DNA of 64,000 nucleotides from Meira nashicola (taxonomy: Eukaryota > Basidiomycota > Exobasidiomycetes > Exobasidiales > Brachybasidiaceae). Each line of letters begins with the position of its first letter. The stretch's first letter is position 1. Below are positions 9,839 through 19,148 of the stretch, one piece after another. The DNA lies in contig BCJU01000002.1 in the NCBI GenBank assembly GCA_001600355.1, positions 992,001 to 1,056,000 on the forward strand, in the 5' to 3' direction. The notes beneath the pieces were generated by a model, which saw nothing but the letters and a program-made list of their open reading frames with translations, did no database searches and was not told the origin of the DNA. Made by a program: the position numbers and the translations under genes.

Positions 9839-11825
9839 GATGAAGTGATTTTATATGAACGTCATCCGTGAGGTTGAAATCTTGTTCAGATGATGAGGGT
9901 AGTGATCGATTTTTTTCCCGAACGATTTCGCTAGTATGCAAAAGCTAGAGAGCTACTATCGAAGAAGAGAACCGCAACGCTCTTGAAGAAATGAGACCGA
10001 ATTGGTGTCCGAGGCTAATGCCCTTTTCAACCACTAAAATTCCTATCAAGTTACCGATAAGAAGAATCGGAATCCGCTTAATCGATAAATGCCGAATTGT
10101 AAAAATGCTCCACAATCACTTGAGGTCTTCTGTTTGAGGATGTGTATCAGTATCAAACAAACTCTTTTCAATTGCATCCACCGTTCTAAATGAATTTTGA
10201 TCTTACAATCCTTTCGCAGATCCTATTTCTTGATGATGTTCATCTATCCGCGATCCACATAGACCACCCTAAAAAAGGAACAGAGTTGTGGTTTTAAGTT
10301 GTGTTATACATAAGCTTGAAAAATGGAGCTTGTGCCTTGTACATACGCGTGCGTGCATACCTTTATGCGTGTGTGTGTGTGTGCTTGGGTGCGCACGCAC
10401 ATACGCGTATTGCCAGGGCGCAAAATGAAGGATTTCACAATTCCGCAAATGGGGTGACATAAAATAAATAGATGAGCTGAAGCTTTAAAGGAAAGTTGGC
10501 CTATGTACAATTATTCCATGGCTTGTCAGCTATTGTTGAGCCAGCACGTGTGACAGATGGGGCGCACTAAGTGCCTAAAAGTGAGTTAGGCCTAAGACTG
10601 TGTCAAACATTGTCTGCACTTCATGTTGTGCTTTTTCAAATCAATTCTTCTCAAAAACCAAATTGATATTATAATTAAGGATGCTTAGTCATCAATAAAC
10701 ACGTGATACAACAACACACCCTTTTTGAAATCGCTGTTTAGCCTTTCCAGATGCACGGCTTCTTGGCAGCATATTGAAATAGCGCGTTCACGCAATTGCG
10801 CCGTATCGTAGTTAAAGTAAGGGGTCCATCTTTGGATCCCCCTTTGTACTTCTTTTTTTTTCAACTGTACCGACACTACACTTTTGTGTCACACTGTTAC
10901 AATTTATACAGCCACTTAGGCTGCAAGGTTCAACTCCTTCGATTAGGTCTTACACCATTCGGATAATTTGAAGATATTAAATGTGTAATAATAAAAATAA
11001 TCATGTCAGTGTCATTTGTCAATTCGATCGGTTTGACTAAAAGGAGAATATTATTCTGTTGACCAACTAAACTAAAGGAAACGGCAAGGCTATGCTTTAT
11101 CCGTCCCCACTTCCCACCGGCCGGCAATTATAATTGTGATTCTATCGAACATAACCCTATTTTAGCGTTGATTTGATGCATAAAGATGTATAAATAGCAT
11201 CCATTTAATCAACAAAGGCGAAACCAAAAAAAGAAAAGACAGGTAAAGTGAATGAAATTTTGTGTTGATATTTTAGTGCATGCATTTTGGGTCCCTCTTT
11301 CCTGGTCTGAGATTCTGGAAGTACGCGTTCTTTTTTTTTAACAAAGCATCAGGCACGCAATCACTCATCGGTTAAATCGAATTCTGATGATACCACAGGG
11401 GCAGTCCCGCAGATTATTTGCATTATTCATTTTTATTTCATGCTGGCAATGAATGCGAAACAAAGGGCGGATCCATAATCATATGTAATGTTCAGATGTA
11501 TGTATATATGAATCATATAGAGTCCTGTTCATTCCTTTTAACCATCATCACCATCATTGTTCCCTTCCCCCTTTACACCCAGAACCTCTTTCCCAACTTT
11601 CTGCTGTGCAGATTACGTTAATTCTTCTCTAGACGAGATTGCAAAATACAACGAAATAGACGGTCCATCGTTCTCACTCACGCTCTCAAAACCAATCAAT
11701 TTTTCTCACGTTATTTGACATCCTAGCGATTTCTTTATTTCGTTTGATAGACTCATCATTTCATCTGTAACATTCCTTGACAACAGACATCAATCTCACC
11801 CCTTTCATCTTAACAATCAACAAAA
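9839..11825. other. Large intergenic region, about 2 kb
   Basis: No gene is supported here. It contains a GT dinucleotide run at 10369-10383, a TTAGGCCTAA palindrome near 10586, an imperfect GGGGTCC/GGATCCCC hairpin near 10830-10850, a TATAAATA element at 11189-11196 and, from about 11520, a long pyrimidine-rich stretch leading into the gene at 11826. Short open frames here have no recognisable content. Confidence 0.5.
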
Positions 11826-12237
11826 ATGGCAAAATTCACTGCTAAACTCTCTCTCTTGTTCGTCTTGGCCATCGGAATGGCTTCCGTTGCACCAATTAAC
11901 GTTGTAGCCGAAGCTGGTATCAGCAATGCCAACGTTGCTCATTCTCACGCTGCGCGTGATGCAAGCATGGTCGGTCATATGCACAACCATCGTCGTATGC
12001 TTCGTCGTTCCGAACGTAGCCGTCGTAACGCTAACGGAAGTGACGACTCAAATGGCAGTCAAGATCAAAGCAAACAAGCCTCATCTGACAACCAAGATCA
12101 AAAACAACAACAATCATCAGACAACAGCTCAAAAGATGCCTCTTCAGGCTCTGCTGATGCAGGTAATTGGGTCAAAGACACCGTGAAAAGTGCCACTGAT
12201 GCCGTTTCCCACGTTGTTGGTGCCGTTACTGGTCAAG

Positions 12238-12310
<73 letters not shown>

Positions 12311-13583
12311 CCAAAACAACAATGATTCAAACAAGCAACAATCATCCAATGATTATCAACAGCACGATTCCTGGAACAAGCAACAACAAACTAACGACAA
12401 CAAGCAACAATCATCCAATGACAACAAACAACAAGCTTCCAATGATCAAAAGCAAAACAATGACAGCCAAAACGATAGTCAAAAGGATGACGGAAGTAAG
12501 GATGCCGACAAGGGCGACAACAAGCACCCAAGTGTTGAGAACAAGCATCCCAGCGTTCATGCATCTTCCTCTTCTTCGGCTTCTCAATCTGCCTCATCCA
12601 GCTCAAGTGCAACTTCTCACCATGGTCATCCAACTGTCTCAGCATCGGAATCCTCTTCAAGCTCAACTTCTCATAACGGTCACCCAACCGTTTCGGCATC
12701 GCAATCCTCTTCAAGTTCAACTTCTCACCACGGTCACCCATCTGTTTCAGCATCTCACTCATCTAGCTCTTCTTCAAGTTCTTCATCATCCGAAAGCCCT
12801 CAGTCGACTCCAAAGAAGGCTCAAAAGCAAACTGATAGCAAGCAAGACCAATCATCTTCAAACGACAGTCAAAAAGCTGCCAACACTTCAAATGATTACT
12901 CTGTAACAAGCAGCGACAACGATGCTTCCAGTTCTAGCTCGGGTAATTCAGGAAACTCTTCTGGCTCAAGTAGCTCTGGCGGCGATGAAGATTGTGATGA
13001 TGAAGAAGATTCTGGTAATGATGATGATGAAGAAGACTGCGATGACGATGAAGAAGCAAGCTCAAGTGGCTCTGGTAACTCTAGCAAGAGTTCTTCCGCC
13101 CCTGCTTCTTCCGCCTCTGCCCCTAAAGACAACAGTTCCTCTGGCTCATCTGATTCTAAAGCACAATCTAAGAGCACAACAACAAACAACAACAGTTCCG
13201 ACCAACAAAAGAGCAGCGATAGCTCAAGCGGTAGCACTGGTTCATCCACTGGTTCGGGTATTTTATCCGGTATCGCTCAACTTTTCACGGGTAAAGGTAC
13301 TTACTTCATGCAAGGAGGTAATGCTGGAGCATGTGGTACCGTTCATCAAGATTCAGACTTTGTCGTCGCTTTACAAACATCTGAATATGCAAACGGAGCA
13401 CATTGTGGAAAGAAGATTAAGATTATGAACAAAGCCAACAAGAAAACTGCCACTGCTACTGTTGCTGACGAATGTCCAACATGCGTTTCAGATAAGAGTG
13501 TCGATTTCTCACAAGGATTGTTTGAATCTTTGGCTTCTTTGTCTACAGGTATGATTGATATCGAATGGGGATTCGTCAATTAA
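11826..13583 (+). CDS. Secreted Asn/Ser-rich protein with C-terminal double-psi beta-barrel (RlpA/expansin-like) domain
   Basis: The protein has 585 residues. An N-terminal signal peptide (MAKFTAKLSLLFVLAIGMASV) is followed by a dibasic stretch (HRRMLRRSERSRR) suggesting Kex2 processing. A very long low-complexity region follows: Gln/Asn/Ser/Asp-rich, a pure run of 24 Asn encoded by (AAC)24, three 18-residue repeats beginning TSHHGHP or TSHNGHP, a Ser block and a highly acidic stretch with Cys (DEDCDDEED). The last hundred residues form a compact domain: GKGTYFMQGGNAGACGTVH, a CGKKIKI segment, TATVADECPTC and VDFSQGLFESLA, ending in IDIEWGFVN. This is the pattern of the RlpA-like double-psi beta-barrel found in expansin-, barwin- and cerato-platanin-related proteins. 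A wall-bound or secreted surface role is inferred. Enzymatic activity is not implied; fungal family members often have none demonstrated. Confidence 0.82.
12240..12311 (+). repeat. Perfect (AAC)24 trinucleotide repeat coding for poly-Asn
   Basis: Seventy-two bases of uninterrupted AAC in frame encode 24 asparagines in the secreted DPBB protein. Such a pure array would be expected to vary in length between strains. Confidence 0.95.
12612..12773 (+). repeat. Three tandem 54-base coding repeats
   Basis: Units at 12612-12665, 12666-12719 and 12720-12773 each encode 18 residues of the form TS(H)(H/N)GHP(T/S)VSAS(E/Q/H)SSSSS. The period is exact and the frame is kept. Confidence 0.9.
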
Positions 13584-14248
13584 ATTTAAGGTCATCGATT
13601 GAAGTATTGTGATGGGTTTATCATTATGAATAATGAAAGCCCTCATTTAATATTCAATTCATACCTTACTTTATTGAAAGATCCTTCACTCTATGTCACC
13701 AAATCATCACCTGTACTATTCTTGTCACCCATTGGTTTCTCTTCACTTTTTGACCATGTCTTCTTAATAGGCACCATCATGCGCAGATGATAGATTGCGA
13801 GCAGGTTCTCGTTCTCTTAACTCATCTTTGCTGCCGATGCTACCTGATATGAAGATAATTGTCTTCCTTTCCTCATCATTGCTTTTCTTTGCAATGTACA
13901 TACTTCCATTAACATTTATAGCCACCTTTGATAGGGATACTTTTAATTTTTGGAAAATTGGAATTGGAATGTATATTTTTGTATGGGCCTGGTTTGCCTA
14001 TACATTTTTACAGTTACTTATGTGTGTGTGAGAGAAATCGTTTGATCGTCTTGGTAAATGAGATGATTTCATCTGTGCGTATAACCCAGCTAATCGCTGA
14101 TGATCTTGCATATCTTCTTTGGTATCCGATCAGCAATTTGGCACTAATCTTCTTAATCAGGAAGATCGAATGCACTTTTCGATCCTTGGCTTACTTAAAA
14201 GTACTGCTTTGTAAAGAAGCACGAGGTGAAATTGTATTTACGTGTCGC

Positions 14249-14562
14249 GACGCGCAAAGTTGGAATGCAACCAAAAGTGTTGTTCGATTTTTTGCTAACA
14301 CGCGAATTAATTTGGTTAAATGAACGCGTTAAGTGCTCTAGAGGGCGCTGCGCTGCGCTGAACAACGCTGTCCATTGCGGGAAGATCTTGCCAGTACGTC
14401 ACTTGTAAGACAATTCTGAACCAACCCAGCAGTGTCTGTATGTAGAACGCGTCTTGAAAAAATGTGCGTGTTAGTGCGCGTGATCCAAGAGCACGCGTCT
14501 ATTTTCCTACGCCTTTTTTCACCTTCATCTCCACCACGCTCTCTTGTAAGCAAAAAGACGCG
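14249..14562. promoter_or_regulatory. Cluster of MluI cell-cycle boxes (MCB) upstream of RNR2
   Basis: Six ACGCG cores fall within about 315 bases: perfect ACGCGT at 14324-14329, 14447-14452 and 14493-14498, and ACGCG at 14250-14254, 14300-14304 and 14558-14562. They lie 308-620 bases before the RNR2 ATG and upstream of the TATA element. In other fungi MBF (Mbp1-family/Swi6) binds this motif and drives G1/S expression of ribonucleotide reductase genes. The factor here is inferred. Confidence 0.65.
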
Positions 14563-14633
14563 CCGTGTTTCTTCACTTTAGAACACGTCTACATATTCAA
14601 CACGGGAAAAAAAGAGGCAGAAGGAAATGAACA

Positions 14634-14640
14634 TATAAAG
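14634..14640 (+). promoter_or_regulatory. TATA box of RNR2
   Basis: TATAAAG lies about 230 bases upstream of the RNR2 ATG, followed by a CT-rich leader with no ATG. This is a typical layout for a strongly expressed fungal gene. Confidence 0.5.
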
Positions 14641-14869
14641 AGTTGATCTCTTTCTTACATTATTCCCTCTTTCCTTCATCTTCTATTTCTTCAACTTCTT
14701 TGATTGCACATCTCTTTTCCCTTTTTGGTTATCATCGTTTCATAAACGTTGCCACACCAAGAATATCATCATCATCACCATCATCTCTACTGAGCACACT
14801 CTATTTTACTAGACATCTGCTCATCACCATCTCACACGAGAACACTCATTCACACTAATACTCATCACA

Positions 14870-16151
14870 ATGTCTACCGTTGCTGCAACACCAATCCCTG
14901 AAACACCTTCAAAGAAGGTAGCCGCCGAATTTGCCAAAGTGGATATGAACAAAGCCACTCCCATCAAAGGCGCAAACGGCAAGGAAGCCAACCAACCAGA
15001 CGACGTGTACGGCAAGTTTGTCGGTGAAGTTGATCTACCTGAAGAGGAAGAACCATTACTCGTCGAAAGTTCTCGTCGTTTCGTCTTATTCCCAATCCGT
15101 TACCATGAGGTAAGTAAAATTGTGAAGCGGATGATTATCTCTTTGTCATCATCAGATCACTAACACACGCATACATCCACACTTTCCTTCATTCATACAG
15201 ATTTGGCAAATGTACAAAAAAGCAGAAGCTTCTTTCTGGACCGCAGAAGAGATTGATTTGTCCAAAGATTTGCACGATTGGGACAACAAGTTGAACGACA
15301 ACGAACGTCATTTCATCTCTCACGTTTTGGCATTCTTTGCCGCTTCTGATGGTATCGTCAATGAAAACTTGGTCGAACGATTCAGCGGAGAAGTTCAAGC
15401 AGCAGAAGCAAGATGCTTCTATGGTTTCCAAATCATGATGGAAAACATTCACTCAGAAACTTACTCTTTGTTGATTGATACATACATCCGTGACCCTGAT
15501 CAACGCGAGTTCTTGTTCGATGCTATTGAAACAATTCCAGTCGTCAAAACAAAGGCAGATTGGGCACTAAAGTGGATTTCTGACAAGCGGGCCACATTTG
15601 CTGAACGTTTGGTCGCTTTTGCTGCCGTTGAAGGTATCTTCTTCAGTGGTTCATTCGCAAGTATCTTCTGGCTCAAGAAGCGTGGATTGATGCCCGGTTT
15701 GACATTCTCCAATGAATTGATCAGCAGAGATGAAGGTTTACACACTGATTTCGCATGTTTGTTGTTCAGCCATTTGCGTAAGCGCGCTCATCCTGATACA
15801 GTGAACAAGATTATCACAGAAGCTGTCTCAATCGAACAAAGTTTCTTAACTGATGCTTTACCATGCAACTTAATCGGAATGAACTCCAAATTGATGTGTC
15901 AATACATTGAATTCTGTGCTGATCGTCTATTGGTGGCTTTGGGTAACGAAAAGGCATACAATGCAACCAACCCATTCGATTGGATGGAGAACATCTCTTT
16001 AACCGGAAAGACTAACTTCTTTGAGAAAAAGGTTGCCGAATACTCAAAGATGGGCGTAGCTCTACGTGAAGAAGATGACGGAGAAAACAAAGAAGCAAAC
16101 GGACCAACTGCACGTAACAATCACGGATTCACCGTTGATGAAGACTTCTAA
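14870..16151 (+). CDS. RNR2: Ribonucleoside-diphosphate reductase small subunit
   Basis: This is the class Ia R2 subunit, which carries the diiron-tyrosyl radical needed for dNTP synthesis. Exons are 14870-15109 and 15201-16151, giving 396 residues. The 91-base intron has a GTAAGT donor and an ATACAG acceptor, and phase is preserved (RYHE then [13 protein letters not shown]). The iron ligands line up with mouse R2 in exact spacing: D130 (AASDGIV), E161 and H164 (ENIHSETY), E224 (AVEGIFF), and E258 and H261 (DEGLH). The radical tyrosine is Y168. The C-terminal [11 protein letters not shown] is the R1-binding tail. The Rnr4-type loss of ligands is absent, so this is the catalytic small subunit. 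The upstream MCB cluster suggests S-phase control. Confidence 0.97.
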
Positions 16152-16544
16152 ACGTGGTCTGCTTCCTTTCTTTTTTCTGTCACTCTATCATTCTATCTGT
16201 ATTTGTACCATTATATGCACTGCCACCTTTATGACTTGCACTTTTGTGATGAAAATTAGCTTCATCACGATCATATATACACCTCTCTTGCTTTCTGTCT
16301 TAACATACTCACTCACAACTCTATTTTGTAGATTCTTTGATTGCAATATGAACAGTAACTTAATATTCTCACACCGCTCAGCGTTCTTAAATAGCGTTTA
16401 TCTAAACTTTGTAGCATATCTGATAAAAGCTTGATCACGAGGTTCAATTGAGATCATGTGTTTTTGTAATTGTATTCTTCGTAACCGTGCACGCTTTGTA
16501 CCAATTCGCTGGCATCATACAAAACGTCATTTCTTTCGAAATTC

Positions 16545-16622
16545 GTTGATCACGGGGTTGGGATCTGATCCCCAATTTTTAAGCTTTGTACATCTATGTA
16601 TAAGATCGATCGTGTGATCAAC
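16545..16622. repeat. Nested inverted repeat with GATC cores
   Basis: GTTGATCAC at 16545-16553 is inverted as GTGATCAAC at 16614-16622. Between them lies a second hairpin, GGGATCTGATCCC, at 16560-16572. A direct relative of the left arm, TTGATCACGAGGTT, occurs at 16431-16444 against TTGATCACGGGGTT at 16546-16559. Function is unknown. Confidence 0.55.
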
Positions 16623-17020
16623 ATGCACATTTATACGTAAGTAAGCGGCACGCGAAAGGGGATGTTGTCATCAGATATAATCCATCACATCAATCGGATA
16701 TCCGTTGTGCGTGCGCGTACGACCGTTAGCGAGACGGCTATAATATGAGACGGGGTGCACTTGCACACCCTGTACAGCCTACGGGCACAGCTCAGCTCAG
16801 CGCGGCGCTATGCACGTAATACGATGCGTTACGGCCTAGCATTGCTTCAAGCACGAACTGTGATCGATCAATCACGCCATCGATGGCTTCCTATTCTCTT
16901 TAAGCTGGGCGGGCGCTCAGTTGGCGAGCGCAGCGGGCTGTAGGGCGTGCGTGCTCTACGCAGTGCATCCACTCAGGTCATAAGGCGATTCCTTGGCTGT
17001 ACAATGGGCGGGCAATTGAT

Positions 17021-17021
17021 N
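17021..17021. other. Ambiguous base (n)
   Basis: This is the only undetermined base in the window. It follows GGGCGGGCAATTGAT and precedes CCCCTGCCGG in the GC-richer patch between RNR2 and the gene at 18135. It probably marks a sequencing or polishing uncertainty. Confidence 0.95.
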
Positions 17022-18134
17022 CCCCTGCCGGTAAGGCTGAGTAAAAGGCACCGAGACAACCCTACGCGTTTCGGCTTTTTTTATTTTTTATAAATTTTTT
17101 TTTTCGTGACAAAAGGGTACTCGGCGGTAAAAGTATGCGCTGCGTGTAGGAAAAAAAAAGGTCAAAGGCTTACGCTAAGGAGAGGGTTCAGGTGAATAAG
17201 CATGCCTAAATGACTCGAGTAATTCTACACAATAGATGTAGTAATCTTCGGCTTTAAACGCGTATTTTTGTGCGTTATAGCTCCACCGAATTGCGTGAAT
17301 GACTAGGAAACGCCATGCATAAATGACACGAAAAGATGAGTAACTGATAAGGGACTACTTTTTTTGTTTGAGCGGTATGATATAAAGCGATCAAAAGAAA
17401 GATACATCATTCTTTTTCTCTTTCCCCATCACCACAAATTTGTGATTTGCTCTCCCTCCTTCATTGCTCCTACCTTTCGTAGCTCAAGCTCGTATTCGTC
17501 AAGATCGAAATTGAAATTAATCGGAAGTTATATTAGACGCCTCCGCCAAATCTACGTAATATCAAAAAAGCCTGTGAACTTTATTAAACATCCGTGCACG
17601 CACGTTCTCATCACAATCACAAGCATAAATCTTTTGTTTTAACGCAAGATCACAAGAAGCATTCAATTTGCATTTAACCAACACCTACACCCCGTTCAAA
17701 ACAAGCCTTTTTCCGAGTCAAATCGGGCCCATTTCAACAGTCAAACAAACAAGAGCCCGTGCCAAGCACTACGAGCATAAAAATTATTTGTTGCTCAAGC
17801 CCTCGCATCACTTCTAGCGGAACATACGTACAGCATTGTTCGCTTTTTGAAGTAATCATTCCCATTTTTGGAGTTATACACTTTCGCGTAGACCTCCAAC
17901 CTGCTTTTGCAATTTAAAATTCACTCAAGCTGAGCGAGTTATCAATTTCCTTCCTTCCTTCCAAGTCGTACTATGCTCTTGAGCTCTTCAACGCTTCTTC
18001 TTTTTGACAAATTTCACGATCGTTGATTCCAGCCAAGTATCAAGAATACTGGAAACACTTTTAAAGATAACACTCAATCATACTGCTACCACCTCCTCTG
18101 TTGTGATCAACTAGGACTTTGCATTTAGTCAACA

Positions 18135-18992
18135 ATGCTCGACTTCTATGAAGGCGAAGCGTTGCGACGCACAATATTGATACGCAATGCTATGCGTAGA
18201 ACAGAAGCCATCACACAAGAAGCTCAAAGACGTCAACAAAGATACGATCGAAAGAGGTCAAACTTATCTCAAGCTGATGCTGAGTTATTCTATGGCGACA
18301 TGAACTCAACCACAGATGAAGCTGAGCAAGTCGCTCATGCAAGACAAACTGCTCCCGTTCGAGTTCAAGTGACCGATTATGATTACGAGATCGAAGATGA
18401 GCAAATTCAAAAACTCCACAATACCAGCACCGAAGATGATGAATATGAAGATTCTACCGAAGATGAAGATGAGGGTGATGAGACTAGCGACGAAGACGAT
18501 GATGCAATGCTAGCCCGTCACGGCCATGTTCGCGAAAGTGGTGTTCGCGTCAGTGTTACCTCTGTCGTCAAGGATGAGCATACTTGGTTCGATGACTTAT
18601 TGGATGAAGTAAGCATTGATGAAGCCAAACCACGATCATACATTCAACGCGTTCATCCATCCGATCATGGAATGGAAGATGAAGAAGAGCAAAACACTTC
18701 AGCTTCCATCTCTTCCCTCGAATCGAGCATCGGAAGTCTTTCTTTGCATAACGATTCTACACCCACTTCCGCAAATTCCGCTTCATCGCTACCTTCATTG
18801 GTAGAAGATGAAGATGAAAGTAGCGGAGGCAGCAGTGCTGAAGAGGAGGAATTAGAAGATGCTTTCTCTCAACATTACACAAATCGATTCGGTAAAGCTG
18901 TCAATTATACCGGAGGTGCAGAATTGAGCACTACCAATACCAAAAATCATCAATCTTTCATGCAACCAACCGAGACTTATCTTGATTGGTAG
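18135..18992 (+). CDS. Unknown acidic, Ser-rich protein
   Basis: This 285-residue uninterrupted frame starts at an ATG (MLDFYEGEALRR). I do not recognise a family. The first 45 residues are basic and probably helical, with many Arg and Gln. The centre is strongly acidic (EDDEYEDSTEDEDEGDETSDEDDD). A short hydrophobic/acidic motif, HTWFDDLLDEVSIDE, lies near residue 150, then Ser-rich and Glu-rich stretches, ending at LDW. There is no signal peptide or membrane segment. A nuclear or regulatory role would fit the composition but is not shown. The codon pattern resembles neighbouring genes and the frame is long for chance, so it is probably real. It converges on the next gene with a 156-base gap. 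Confidence 0.65.
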   Translation: MLDFYEGEALRRTILIRNAMRRTEAITQEAQRRQQRYDRKRSNLSQADAELFYGDMNSTTDEAEQVAHARQTAPVRVQVTDYDYEIEDEQIQKLHNTSTEDDEYEDSTEDEDEGDETSDEDDDAMLARHGHVRESGVRVSVTSVVKDEHTWFDDLLDEVSIDEAKPRSYIQRVHPSDHGMEDEEEQNTSASISSLESSIGSLSLHNDSTPTSANSASSLPSLVEDEDESSGGSSAEEEELEDAFSQHYTNRFGKAVNYTGGAELSTTNTKNHQSFMQPTETYLDW

Positions 18993-19148
18993 CCAATAGA
19001 TATAAAAAACTTTTCTCTATTCATTGTAAATTAAAAAGCAAAAACATAAATTCACAATATTAATCTCTAGAAACTTCCATTATTTGAATGTACTAAGCAA
19101 TGATGATACAAGAATTGATTGATTCCGTTGAATGTGTGTATGGCGTGT

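Larger units (their letters stand above)
13584..14869. other. Intergenic region containing the RNR2 promoter
   Basis: The first part holds the 3' flank of the secreted-protein gene and a 78-codon open frame (13795-14031) with hydrophobic stretches that I do not accept as a gene. From about 14250 the sequence carries clustered ACGCG motifs, then a TATA element at 14634-14640 and a pyrimidine-rich leader without any ATG until 14870. Confidence 0.55.
16152..18134. other. Large intergenic region with GATC-rich inverted repeats and an ambiguous base
   Basis: There is no supportable gene in this stretch of about 2 kb. It contains related TTGATCACG elements at 16431 and 16546 with an inverted copy near 16614-16622, a locally GC-richer patch at about 16650-17060 with the single n at 17021, T- and A-runs at 17080-17160, and the upstream region of the gene at 18135. 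Open frames near 16755 and 17364 look random. Confidence 0.5.

Noticed and set aside
9678..9941. Upstream frame beginning MHTSEIVREKNRS as the N-terminus of Spt7
   Set aside because: Using its natural donor (GAAG/GTAAG) and the acceptor at 9751, it would enter the bromodomain exon in the wrong phase. The ATG at 9838 keeps frame and gives MKYLLQAIDARRD.
10685..10876. Minus-strand 63-codon frame in the SPT7/DPBB intergenic region
   Set aside because: It is short, isolated and matches nothing recognisable. No splice sites extend it into a longer coding region.
10850..10945. A tRNA B-box-like GGTTCAACTCC near 10928
   Set aside because: The T-stem would pair at only four of five positions, no acceptor strand complementary to GATTAGG lies at the right distance upstream, and no A box was found. 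I do not call a tRNA.
13795..14031. Open frame of 78 codons with two hydrophobic stretches, a possible small membrane protein
   Set aside because: AT-rich intergenic DNA easily gives hydrophobic translations. There is no conserved motif or clear promoter, and it lies between two strong genes within 3' flank and promoter sequence.
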